From: Hysterium pulicare CBS 123377
Lineage: Eukaryota > Ascomycota > Dothideomycetes > Hysteriales > Hysteriaceae
Assembly (NCBI GenBank): GCA_000467715.1
Contig: AJFK01000096.1
Coordinates: forward strand, 1 to 64,000
Direction of reading: 5' to 3'
DNA length: 64,000 nucleotides
How positions within the stretch are numbered: the first letter of the stretch is position 1; the number at the start of each line of letters is the position of its first letter. The notes beneath the pieces were generated by a model, which was given only the letters and a program-made list of their open reading frames with translations, was not told the DNA's origin and ran no database searches. The position numbers and the translations under genes were made by a program. Positions 24,513 to 34,440 of this stretch are shown here, piece after piece.

Positions 24513-25106
24513 TTGTGATGATTAGCTGAAATTGCGGTATGCTGCAAAGTTGAGCCAGGAATCCAGCCAGTCCGCCATCTGAGGGCACGAGGCTGAGAGA
24601 TTCAACATCCTTCTATTAGGCTAGCTCAGCTACCTGGTGCGCCAAGGCAGCCACAGTGATCCTCAGGGGCTATCTGTTATTCCATTCGCCGTCTCGGATT
24701 GCCGAAACTAACGCACACATATCCAGCACCGTACCGGAATGGAAAGCTCATTGAGATTATTTGAGAGACTCCATAGGATGGAATATTGTGTACGCGCTCA
24801 GACGGCCCACCATTAAGAACGTGATGGTGGTGGAATGGTGCAAAAATGAGGGACGTTTAAGGGGAGGATAAAGGAAAACATTTGGATATAAAAGCTACTA
24901 CGTACTTGAAGTCCATGAATATTCCTTGGGCCCTGCAATAAGCAGCTTTCTCACTGCAGTACATAAGCGTAAGAAGCCGACTCAACTTTATTGTACTGGG
25001 ACTTCGAAGCTCCAAACGGGCCGAGGTTGGATGTCTTGGCAGTTCACGGCCATGCCTTGCAGCACATCTCCAACTCTACTTCTTTCCTTCATCTTCGCTA
25101 TCCAAC
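24513..25106. other. Divergent intergenic region, 594 bp
   Basis: This is the promoter region between the NLR gene and PEX10. I saw no coding sequence or known motif. Confidence 0.5.
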
Positions 25107-26246
25107 ATGGCCTCATCTTCCCGTTACGTCTACCCTTTTGCATCCTCACCAGACATAATCCGGTCCCACCAGAAGGATGCCTACTTCTCCGGCCACCTCC
25201 TCGAGCAACTTAACTCTCTTCTCCGCAAAGTCTACGGCGCGCGGTTTGCACATACCTACACTTCAGAAGCACGCGTCTTCTCCGAACTTCTATATCTAGG
25301 CCTCACTACTTTGATCGGAAATCGAACACTAGGGGAAGAATACTGCGATATCGTACAAGTAGAAGGGGAGACGGGAAAGCTACCCGCGCTAGGGAGGAGA
25401 GCTGGATATATATTATCCAGTATTGTAGTGCCGTATCTTTTAACTAGGATACTGCCTGCATTTAGAAGACGGATAAGGGCGAAATTAGAGGCGAATCTTA
25501 GACGGTATACCAGACAGCAAGCGAAAGGTAAAAAGGAGGAGAAGGGCGGCGGACAGTCTTCGACTTCGGTGGCAGCAAAGCTCCAATCATACGTTCTGGA
25601 GAACCTCGACACCATCACTTCGCCTTCCCCTATATACGCGATCTCCCTTGCTACGTTCTACTTCACAAGCTCTTACTACCACCTCTCGAAGCGAATCTGG
25701 TCTTTGAAATACATCTTCACGCGGAAAGTGGCAGAAAGCGATCAACGCGTGGGATATGAAGTGCTTGGAGTTCTACTTGTTCTTCAAATGTCCGTACAAG
25801 CATACCTCCATCTCCACAACACTGTGAGGCAAGGCTCGCCTTTAAGCATCGCGAACATTGGATCTGCAGCTGGTAGCAGTGCAGTTGTGGGCCATGGAGT
25901 CGAAGTATCTCTGAATCCGGATGCTTACTCCTCAAACAATGCCCTGCTTTTCGAAGCCGGTCCATCATCATCATCGTCGCCATCCGATCTCCAGAAATGC
26001 ACACACACACCAGTTTTGGACCGGCCGAGGTACGACCTGCAAGACGAGGGGACTATGGGATGGATCTCAGGATCTCAGCAAAGGAAGTGCACGCTATGTC
26101 TGGAAGAGATGAAGGACCCAAGTGTTACTACTTGCGGTCATGTATTCTGCTGGGTCTGCATATCGGATTGGGCGAGGGAGAAGCCGGAGTGTCCGCTTTG
26201 CAGGCAAAGTTGCTTGGTGCAGCACGTCTTGCCGCTGAGAGGATGA
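25107..26246 (+). CDS. PEX10: Peroxin 10, RING E3 ubiquitin ligase of the peroxisome
   Basis: A single exon encodes 379 aa. The N-terminus (YPFASSPDIIRSHQKDAYF) and the hydrophobic middle are the Pex2/Pex12-type integral membrane domain (ELLYLGLTTLIGNRTLGEEYCD). The C-terminal C3HC4 RING reads CTLCLEEM, CGHVFCWVCISDW and CPLCRQ. Pex10 works with Pex2 and Pex12 to ubiquitinate the import receptor Pex5 at the peroxisomal membrane. Its length fits the family. The start ATG lies directly before conserved sequence. Confidence 0.93.
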   Translation: MASSSRYVYPFASSPDIIRSHQKDAYFSGHLLEQLNSLLRKVYGARFAHTYTSEARVFSELLYLGLTTLIGNRTLGEEYCDIVQVEGETGKLPALGRRAGYILSSIVVPYLLTRILPAFRRRIRAKLEANLRRYTRQQAKGKKEEKGGGQSSTSVAAKLQSYVLENLDTITSPSPIYAISLATFYFTSSYYHLSKRIWSLKYIFTRKVAESDQRVGYEVLGVLLVLQMSVQAYLHLHNTVRQGSPLSIANIGSAAGSSAVVGHGVEVSLNPDAYSSNNALLFEAGPSSSSSPSDLQKCTHTPVLDRPRYDLQDEGTMGWISGSQQRKCTLCLEEMKDPSVTTCGHVFCWVCISDWAREKPECPLCRQSCLVQHVLPLRG

Positions 26247-26497
26247 TACGGCAGATGTGTATGAAGCAGAGAACATTGTAATTATAAGATGCCCTTTTGG
26301 ACTAAGATGTGTATTCTGTGTGATTGATATGTTCCCCAGAACGTCATTGGCCCAAGCTTCATCCAAACACCCGCTTCATCGCGCCGCAACACTCCAACCG
26401 TCAGGCAGCCGCTCCCCAATTCGGTAGCCTGCGCACAAGAATCATTGGAGTCTTCAACTATCTTCTGGAGCATAACATCTGTCTACCAAGTCTCAAA

Positions 26498-27397
26498 ATG
26501 ACCGCAGCAACTTCCCACGTCCTAGACACTCCCGAGCTCCTGGAGCTAATCCTCCTCTCCCTCCCGCTTGCCGATCTCCTCCAAGCGCAACGCGTATCCC
26601 GTACATTCCATAGCCTCATCAGCGCCTCCCCAACCATCCAACAAGCTCTGTTCTTCCGCCCCTCCCAAGTTCGTGACCCCGACGATTGGCAACTCAACCC
26701 TCTCCTCCGCCGCGCCTTCCTTCCGTGGTTTGTGTTCCCCAAGACGGAATGGGACCTGCCAGGCTACGATAGCTTCGCTATCCTCGATTGGACAGAGAAT
26801 ATCGCAAGGCAAAGAGCTTTTCAACACGAGAATGCTAGTTGGAGACGCATGTTCCTAGTCCAACCACCACCCAAGAAACTCAGTATAGACCGGCGATGTC
26901 ATGGCCGGGGCGGGAATTCAGTGCAGAAAGGAGAATTGGTATTCGATGAGAATGGGAATGGTGGCGTCAAGATGGATGCTCTATATGATATTCCTCTCTC
27001 GTTCGTTTCGACGAACAAGGTCAGCCGCTTTGGAATACAGATCCTGTCGCCATCAACTATTGCAGCCACGGATTCGAGTTCTGCTGCTGCACCGCCCTCA
27101 CCTACGGACGCTCCTTCAATCACACTAGAACTGAGCTACGTCCACCAATGTTGCATTAGCGGCCCTGACCTAAAACCACATTTGAGATCTATGGCCCCGA
27201 AAAGATGGAGCGTACTGGATATCACGTTCCCCAATGAGCCGGAGAAGATTCGTGCGAGCATGACCAATTTGCAGTGGAGGAGTGATTTGACTTCTGAGCG
27301 GGGTGGTGTCTTGCCTGAGGCGTTGAAGAAGTGGGGAGAGATGAGGAGAAATTCCGGTAGAGTTGGACAGGAAGTACCTGAAGCGAAGGCCTCTTAG
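26498..27397 (+). CDS. F-box domain protein
   Basis: A single exon encodes 299 aa. An F-box sits at the N-terminus: LDTPELLELILLSLPLADLLQAQRVSRTFHSLI. It is followed by the fungal-type extension (IQQALFFRP, NPLLRRAFLPWF, WRRMFLVQPP). These proteins usually serve as substrate adaptors of SCF ubiquitin ligases, but the target is unknown. The frame is open upstream to 26324, yet the F-box begins right after the ATG at 26498. The gene lies 251 bp downstream of PEX10 on the same strand. Confidence 0.8.
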   Translation: MTAATSHVLDTPELLELILLSLPLADLLQAQRVSRTFHSLISASPTIQQALFFRPSQVRDPDDWQLNPLLRRAFLPWFVFPKTEWDLPGYDSFAILDWTENIARQRAFQHENASWRRMFLVQPPPKKLSIDRRCHGRGGNSVQKGELVFDENGNGGVKMDALYDIPLSFVSTNKVSRFGIQILSPSTIAATDSSSAAAPPSPTDAPSITLELSYVHQCCISGPDLKPHLRSMAPKRWSVLDITFPNEPEKIRASMTNLQWRSDLTSERGGVLPEALKKWGEMRRNSGRVGQEVPEAKAS

Positions 27398-28080
27398 AGT
27401 ATTGACTGCTTCTCATGTGTTAAAATATGGCTCTGGGTTTCTAGCTTCATATGTCTGGAATGAACATGAATGCTGAAAGATAGGTCAAGGTATGCGTTTC
27501 TCGGTCAAACAAAACCCAGTTTACAAAAAGCATCATGCTCAATTGTGTCTTCTGGCTATGATCGACATGTCATCTCAATCCCATGGCTATTGAAAGCGCA
27601 CCCTCTCAGTATCCATCATCACGCGGTTCAAATGTGTAGCTCCTAGTGAGACAGCTATTCCTACACGAGAGTCCCGATAGAGCAAAGATGATGTTCGAGA
27701 AGACCCTGCTTGCTTAAAGCATGCTCCAGCTCCTACAATCAAGGAATATAGCACTCGAGCTATCGCAGAAGTTATGCGAAGGATTTGAGGTGGCTGATGA
27801 AGGATGCGAAACCCTGCTGCCTAAGGGGACGCTCTGCGAGAATCATAGCCGCACCGGTGAGCCATGATTAGTAGTTCTTGCCGAGCATGTACACCAAAAG
27901 CAAGAAAAATGGCGAAGTGCGTAAGTTGTTGAACAGAAGATAGGTAGCTGAGGCGTCGAAACCTCTCAGAAAAGCCACGCTAGCCCGAAGCGGTAAGACA
28001 CGATGCGTTGCGTCGTCTCTCCAATACTTAGCCATAATACCACCCTACCCATTGTTCGTTTCCCCCTTACCCGCCACAAA
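27398..28080. other. Intergenic, 683 bp
   Basis: This is flanking DNA between the F-box gene and the DUF202 gene. No gene was recognised. The frame just upstream of 28081 is open to an ATG at 28003 but lacks conserved sequence. Confidence 0.5.
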
Positions 28081-28569
28081 ATGTCCTTCCTCTCCCGCCT
28101 CCGCACCCCCATCTACCAAAACACAGGCTCCACAGCCCGCGACCACCTCGCCTCCGAACGAACCTACCTCTCATGGCTGCGAACCGGGCTCGGCTTCATA
28201 GCTCTCGGTATAGCCATTGAGCGATTCTCACAACTCGACATACCACAGATCCTTGCTACCTTGAACCATCAAATCCCCTCCCAAACATCCCCATTGGCAC
28301 ATTCCTCTTCCCAAACCGGGCAGCACAGTAGCCCGACCAGCGAAAGGCATAAAGAACATTTACTAGTGGGCGCATTGCTGGGTACGGGTGCCGGAAGTAT
28401 AGTGTATGGGACTACGAGATACTTTACGAATTTGAGGTTGCTGGAGAGGGGCCAGTTCAAGCCAGCTTATTTTGGGGTTGCGGGATCTAGTACACTGCTT
28501 GCGGGGTTGGCGGGTGCGGTGTATGTTTCTGCGGTTAGGGAGCACAGGCGGAGGAGGGATGATGATTGA
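28081..28569 (+). CDS. DUF202-family small membrane protein
   Basis: A single exon encodes 162 aa. The N-terminal part carries the family motif ARDHLASERTYLSWLRTGLGFIALGIAIERF. Two further hydrophobic segments follow (LLVGALLGTGAGSIVYG and LLAGLAGAVYVSAV), giving three membrane helices. The tail EHRRRRDDD is basic then acidic. The same fold occurs in VTC-type and bacterial YidH-like proteins, but this protein's substrate or partner is unknown. The start at 28081 (MSFLSRLRTP) was preferred over 28003 because conservation begins there. Confidence 0.8.
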   Translation: MSFLSRLRTPIYQNTGSTARDHLASERTYLSWLRTGLGFIALGIAIERFSQLDIPQILATLNHQIPSQTSPLAHSSSQTGQHSSPTSERHKEHLLVGALLGTGAGSIVYGTTRYFTNLRLLERGQFKPAYFGVAGSSTLLAGLAGAVYVSAVREHRRRRDDD

Positions 28570-29596
28570 GGGGCTTGCTGGGTAATACTGGCGTCGAATG
28601 GGAATTGGGATACGGTTATAGGAAGAGTGCTATGATACCCTTGGAGTGTTACGATGGTAAACTTAATGGTGGTATTACATGGAATATCACGAATCTAGCG
28701 ACATGGTTCGGATCTTCTAACCGAATCGAAGACTGCCTGATACCTTGTAACACTGATGTGCACCTTCACATCCTGACAAAGAGGTAAGCACGCCGAGTCG
28801 TAAATATGTTGCGCTCGATTCTAGACTAAACGCAGTTTAGTCTATTGGGAGACATTGACTTGTCCATCTTGTGCTGAGTTCACAATGGATAAGGATAACG
28901 GCGTCAAAGCATACCACTTGAGTATCCTCATTATACTCAATCACTTATCTAACAGTACGCTTTATTCTACCTACATGAGAACTTCATCTGTACACTTATC
29001 ACCACTTTAGTAGTACATTCATTTTGGTTTACATTGATTCATGTCCTACTTCTTCATTACGGTCTTCCGGACTGGTTAATATATTGACAGCATGCAATTC
29101 CAAAATTTCGACCGAGATTATATTGCGAATCTCCTCCTCGGTTACTCTTTACCTTTGTACGTTGCACTACTAGCGTCATAGACTTGCGGTTCCCCAAAGC
29201 TTCCCCGACTGTGGACCCTAAGATGTCAGCACCATAACATCAGCCCCAAGCGCTACTCCCTAACATCGACCGAACAAGGTAATGTAGAATTAGTTGACTA
29301 TATACTCATTCGCTCCATTGTCCGAGACTATCGGAACCGTGCTAGCACATACAAACACCGTGCTACCATATATAAACTTCTTTATATGGACGTCAAGCCT
29401 TCCTAGTGATTGACTAGCTGGCAGGTCTGGCAGATATTTCTCGGATATCGTTGAAAATAACTTCAACCACGGAGCCCAAAGTTCATCCACACAACTCTTC
29501 TTCATCTCCTAATCTCCGTTTCTCATCCACGAAGGTCTTTCTTCCACATACGCCTATCAATCCAAAGTTCCTTTCCTCTATCCGAGTCTCTCCGCC
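28570..29596. other. Intergenic, 1.03 kb
   Basis: No convincing gene was found. A perfect inverted repeat at 28822-28844 is listed separately. The last part (29440-29596) is presumably the promoter and leader of the monooxygenase gene. Confidence 0.5.
28822..28844. repeat. Perfect inverted repeat, 10-bp arms
   Basis: The arms TAGACTAAAC and GTTTAGTCTA are separated by GCA. It could form a short hairpin or act as a dyad binding site. It lies in intergenic DNA about 250 bp 3' of the DUF202 gene. Confidence 0.7.
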
Positions 29597-30907
29597 ATGC
29601 CGCCAACCAATGGCAAACAAAAACCTCTCAAAATCATTATTCTAGGTGGCGGCATAGCGGGCCTCACCACCGCGCTTGCCCTCACGAAGTTCTCCCCTCC
29701 CGACCTCACACCAACGATTCACATCTATGAGATCCGTCCTCAACCCGCAACCATCGGTGGCGCGGTAAATCTCACTCCAAACGCGTTGCGATTGCTGAAT
29801 CATTTGGGAGCATTGCAAGAGATTAGAGTGGCCGGGTATGGGAAAGAGATTAAAGCTGTAGAAGTCTTCGATAATTATGGCGGGAAGTTGGCGGAGAGCA
29901 AGTTCACTGGGGAAGAGGGAATGGGCCTGGGTGATCCGCCATTCATGGGATTAAGAATCACACGTGGTGATAGCTTAAAAGGCGTTCTTGCTGCTATCGA
30001 GAAACATCCCAACATCGCCTTGACATGCGGAAAGAAGACCATGCAGATTATCGAGGACGATAACAGCGTTACGTTAACCTTCGAAGACGACGAAAAGGTC
30101 ATAGGAGACCTTCTGATTGGATGCGACGGCATCCACTCTGCCACGCGCTTGAAGCACGTCGAGCCCGACCGAAAAGGCATTTACTCCGGCATTTGCAACG
30201 CCTTTGGCTTCGCTCCCCGGCGTACCCTCCCCGACTCTAAAGCCTTCGAACCCGTCCACTTCGAGAGCACAGCAATTAACTTTGCCCGCCGCGGCATGAT
30301 GCTTACGTCCTTCTTCAACGAAGCCTGCGACTCCGTATACGTAGGCGCACTCATGCAAGTTCCCGAGATCGCATCCCGAGATGGTTGGAAAGCTGCTGGT
30401 GCAGACGCGGATAAGATACGTCGGGATATGGTGGACAGATTCGGAGATGGCGCGAGGTCGGAGTTGATTGACCATTTGATCAAAGACGCCCAGGATCTAT
30501 TCCTCTGGCCCGTGTTCACGCTTTCAAAAGGTGGGAAATGGGCTACCGATCGCGTGATATTGATAGGTGACGCCGCGCACGCTATGCCACCGCAGGGAGA
30601 AAGCACGGGGATCGTGTTCGAGGATGCGGTTATCTTTTCGAGGTGTCTTTGTCGGTGGATGGAGAAGTATGGGGAGGGTGAAAGGAAGCCGATTAAAGAG
30701 GCTTTTGATGCTTTTGAGAGGTTGAGGAGGGAGAGAATCGATATCGCATTCGAGGAGAGCAAGAGTGTTGTTAAAGCTGTTAGCGATGCGGGATGGCTTG
30801 GACATAGAATCAAGACGTTTGTTATTCCCTGGTATCTTTGGTGGACAAGGGGGTACAGGGAGAGGCATTTTATGGAGGATGTTACCAATAGTGAGTTGGG
30901 GTATTAA
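29597..30907 (+). CDS. FAD-dependent monooxygenase, salicylate-hydroxylase-like
   Basis: A single exon encodes 436 aa, the usual length for the class A flavoprotein monooxygenases. The N-terminal FAD-binding motif is IIILGGGIAGLTTALAL. The DG motif region reads LIGCDGIHSATR, and the second FAD motif is GDAAHAMPPQGESTG. Such enzymes hydroxylate aromatic or polyketide substrates with NAD(P)H and oxygen. The actual substrate cannot be told from sequence. The hydrophobic C-terminal WYLWWTRGYRERH region is common in fungal members. There are no neighbouring biosynthetic genes, so catabolic use is as likely as secondary metabolism. Confidence 0.88.
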   Translation: MPPTNGKQKPLKIIILGGGIAGLTTALALTKFSPPDLTPTIHIYEIRPQPATIGGAVNLTPNALRLLNHLGALQEIRVAGYGKEIKAVEVFDNYGGKLAESKFTGEEGMGLGDPPFMGLRITRGDSLKGVLAAIEKHPNIALTCGKKTMQIIEDDNSVTLTFEDDEKVIGDLLIGCDGIHSATRLKHVEPDRKGIYSGICNAFGFAPRRTLPDSKAFEPVHFESTAINFARRGMMLTSFFNEACDSVYVGALMQVPEIASRDGWKAAGADADKIRRDMVDRFGDGARSELIDHLIKDAQDLFLWPVFTLSKGGKWATDRVILIGDAAHAMPPQGESTGIVFEDAVIFSRCLCRWMEKYGEGERKPIKEAFDAFERLRRERIDIAFEESKSVVKAVSDAGWLGHRIKTFVIPWYLWWTRGYRERHFMEDVTNSELGY

Positions 30908-32467
30908 ATTGGTGTTAAAAAGGTAGTTCCCAGTACAGCGAATATGTCCAATCATTTTCTAAAATTGAAAACCATGAATGTCAAGGCTTTGTGATGTCTT
31001 TTTTGTATGGGACTCTCGGCTCTAACCTCACAGCCTCCGCATGCAACTCACCACCTACTTTAGAAATCACAAGATTTTGCAAAGTAACCGAAGAGACGTA
31101 CAGATCGACAAGCATCCATACAAGAAAGCAAGACCCCAAGATATAATGATGAGTAAGATGGAACCCGGAGTTTCTGATTGGTTGAAAGCGAGCACTCGGA
31201 GAAACTGTTAACTTTGTTCCGAGAGCTTTCTCCGTCACGTCCACACTTCCCATCTTTCTCGCCTGCCCCATGAATCCCAACGCCGCCCACACCCCTTCTC
31301 AGCAATAAAATCGAGTTCAAACAGTTCGGATAGATTCAAAGTGAATTAGTAGTCATTTTCATTCCGTCCTGAACTAATCAATAGTGCTCGCGTTCGTGAA
31401 TCCAAGTATCATGTTTCAATCCTTAGCCTTCTACGACGTCTGTGTGATTTCCTTTCGTCTGAATCAAGATCCTAATTTCATTATCCATTTCATACACTTA
31501 GTGGTCTTGGCCTTGTGAACGACCAGTCACTAGATGGGGAAGGAAGTACTCTCCCGCAAGTGCGAACCAAGTCGCTTTCCTCACTTGCTTGAATCCACTC
31601 ATGCGAGAATTTCTGTTGACCAAAATGGGAACAAACTAGAGAGAACACATATTTCGAGTGATTGAATAGTGCGAGGGTGTCAAATATGTCTGTCTCACCA
31701 CATAGCAGAGTAAGTTCTGTTCGTTGTTTCTCCTCAAGCACCAACCAGTATGGCCAACAGTGCGGACAGACATCAGACGTGTCTTACATATAAAAAATGG
31801 CATCATAAACGAAGAGGTTCGACGAAGGACAAAGATGAATACGGGAAAGATGACGAGGTTGATATAGGAGAAAGATGAATGATGCGAGAATAATATAGAA
31901 AAAAGAAACAGTCTTCAAGGGAATCGAACCTTGGACCAAAAAAAAGTACCCAAGCCGTCCCCGCCACCCAGTACCACCGAATCCAATTCGTAGTGACTGA
32001 CCTACCAGCCTATGGTACTGAGCTACAGACACTCGGTCTCCTCATCTCACCAGACACCTACGCCCGTTGTGACTGACCTACCAGCCTATGAGACTCAGAA
32101 GTTGAGTGCGGACCACTTGGCCAATCCGACTTGGGTGAGAGGAATGCACAAATAAAAGAAATATATAGGTAAGATAATAACATTAGCCATTACGTGTGAC
32201 TCTCGCTCCCTCACCTTATCACGTCACATCAAACTCTGTCACGCCATGAACTATAACACGCTAACCCATTCCAGAGGATTCTCAGCGTTTCACTCTCTTG
32301 CTCTGCCCCGCTTTCGAATTGCTCTATGACATATCTTTGACCTACAGCTACCAATACCTCCGAAAGGTTTTTCCGGTCCTCTCGCTACATTTTGTTTTGA
32401 CTCACGCGTTCCAGACCGCCTTCAAAGCGCCTCGAAACTTTCATCACCTCCAAACTGTACCCTCACC
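30908..32467. other. Intergenic, 1.56 kb
   Basis: No protein-coding gene was recognised. The interval 31920-32123 has tRNA-like promoter boxes on the minus strand and a 22-bp direct repeat, listed separately. The last 150 bp are probably the leader of the BTB-like gene. Confidence 0.5.
31920..32123 (-). other. tRNA-like / Pol III box remnant with direct repeats
   Basis: On the minus strand there are two A-box-like sequences, TGGCCAAGTGG (32123-32113) and TAGCTCAGTACCATAGG (32025-32009). One B-box, GGTTCGATTCC, lies at 31930-31920. A 22-bp perfect direct repeat sits at 31993-32014 and 32069-32090. CAGTACCA at 31969-31976 pairs with TGGTACTG at 32013-32020. No acceptor stem closes and the box spacing is too wide for a tRNA gene. 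It is probably a decayed tRNA pair or a tRNA-derived SINE fragment. Confidence 0.3.
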
Positions 32468-33471
32468 ATGGCTGCCGAAGCTGAAACAGCAATGATTGCC
32501 CCAGACAGCAACTCCGATGATGCTATCTACGACGAAGAACTCCTTGGCAATGTTGCGCGAGCTCTGAAAAGCCGATTTCTCGATAGTACTTTCATCAACA
32601 GCTACAACAAACCAAACCGCAAACGCAAGACTAAGTCTGCCGTGTCCACCACAGAGCGAAGGTACGATCCTCTTGAATGCTCTGCTGTTGCTTATTCTTC
32701 ATCAAACTAATAGTTCATAGGCAGCGGAGGTTCGAGCGAGCCGACAAGGATGGGCGGGATGTATACATTCAGGCAGGCGGTGCCAGGTGGAATATCCACA
32801 AAATCAAATGCACTGCGTTCTCACTCTGGTTTCGCAACCAACTTGCGCTATCACAGGTGAGCATTCCTTGTCGACTATGCTATCATGTAGTACGTTAGCT
32901 GATATGAACATAGTCAACAACCCTGCCAGTCACAATCACAATCCCGGACCGATTCCACCCGGTGCTGATCGACCTCCTTTATACCTATTGGTATTTTGCA
33001 GACTATTCTGCCTTATCCCCGCCTTCTCTACGCTGGGCGGAGCGTCTCGAGTCCTTGAACTCCCAACATGTTACACTCGACAGGGAACCTATGCTTGTTC
33101 ATTTCATGATGTACGGTTTGGCGGAATGGTTGGTTGACCCCACACTGAAGGAGTTGGCCGTGTCGAAGATGCAAACTCGGCTATTGGAGGGAGTTACCAG
33201 CTCGGATCTTTGGATGTACCTTGTGGATGTCTATGAAAGCAAGAAACCGCCCTTTGTCGACCAGGACAAAAGTGTGCGGAACCTTTTGTTGACCACCGCA
33301 GTTCTCTATGAGGAAAAATGGATAGAGGAGAAGGATATTGCATTCTGGCAATTGTGCAGGGATTGCACTTACATACAATTCTTCTGGGACTTAGGCATGG
33401 CACGTAGAGAGTATAATGAGGGTATCCGGGCTGGCGTCATTTTGTACAGTCCACCTAAGGTTGATGATTAG
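32468..33471 (+). CDS. BTB/POZ-like domain protein
   Basis: Exons 32468-32661, 32721-32856 and 32914-33471 (introns of 59 and 57 nt) join to 295 aa. An acidic N-terminus is followed by a basic KPNRKRKTK stretch. A BTB-like core follows: VYIQAGGARWNIHKIKCTAF, then a hydrophobic strand around PVTITIPDRFHPVLIDLLYTYWY. The later part (HFMMYGLAEWLVDPTLKELA) resembles the helical segment after fungal BTB domains. Such proteins are common in Pezizomycotina and may bind Cul3, but no specific role is known. The motif match is moderate, so the domain call is tentative. Confidence 0.65.
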
Positions 33472-33965
33472 GATGAAGATCTGGCTAGGAGCCCCCTCAC
33501 TACTGGAATCAGGCGAATTGGAGAGTAATAGGTTGTGTAGATCATCTCTCTGTAGTAAATTAGACTTTGTCTCTTCTGCCTTGTGCTTCTACCCGCCTGG
33601 CTGGGAACTGGCTTTCCATCGGTGTACCGAGCTCGAATGTGATCCGCACCCAAGATCATATGACATATCGCAGATACTGCCTATGCTCTGAATCTAGATA
33701 TTAAGTACCTTAATTCTATAGTTATAAGGAAAAGGATTCTCTATTTCCTTTCTCCTCTAATCTAAGACTACTTAAAAGGGAATATTACTTCTACCTACAG
33801 TGATAGAAACAATGTTTAGCTGCTGGTACCGAGCCTAAACGTTATCCGTCTCAAGGGTGCTTATGACTTTCAATGCATAATGATGAATACACTTCATTTA
33901 TAATCTTTAAGCCTAATTGTATGTTAGCAGGTAAACAATCTTTATTATTACTTTTGGATATATAC
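33472..33965. other. Intergenic, AT-rich to the right
   Basis: This is 3' flank of the BTB-like gene, becoming AT-rich and TA-rich from about 33690. No gene was recognised. Confidence 0.5.
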
Positions 33966-34440
33966 TAATAGTAAGGTTACTACTGTATGCTTAAGCCACT
34001 TGGGCTTTGGGAAAAGGATCAAATAGCTTTCTCAACCCTAAGAGGATGTACCTTATTTAAAATAGGCTGAATCTAATATGAGAGAGGTAAGAAATATGCT
34101 ATGTAAATAGGTAAGGGAGATGCCTTAATAGTAAGGTTGCTGCTGTGTGCTTAAGCCACTTAATCTGTGGGAGAAGCATTAATTGGATTTCTCCTCTGTA
34201 AGAGCACGCACTGTATCTTATCTAGGCTAAACCCAAGTTAATGGGATGAGGAAATATGTTTAAAAGGATAATTAAGGGACGCATATTAGTAGTAAGGTTG
34301 CCACTGTGTACTAAAGCTATTTGGACTTTGGGAAAAGGCTGAAGTGGAGTTCCCCACTGTAAGGACATCCGCTTTATGTTAGCTAGTATAGAGCTGCATT
34401 GAGGGGGTGAGGAAATATATATATTATAACTGCCTGATTA
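33966..34440. repeat. Diverged tandem repeat, three copies of about 160 bp
   Basis: Copies start at 33966, 34126 and 34287 with near-identical openings (TAATAGTAAGGTT, TAATAGTAAGGTT, TAGTAGTAAGGTT). Each goes on to a GCTTAAGCCACTT-like block, a TGGGAAAAGG-like block, a TTTCTC/CCCCAC block and a (G)AGGAAATATG-like end. Identity is imperfect, with many transitions, which fits RIP or age. No open frame runs through a copy. It may be a minisatellite or the inside of a decayed element. Confidence 0.7.

Noticed and set aside
31920-32123. A functional tRNA gene
   Set aside because: The acceptor stem does not pair and the distance between A and B boxes is too large; kept only as a remnant.
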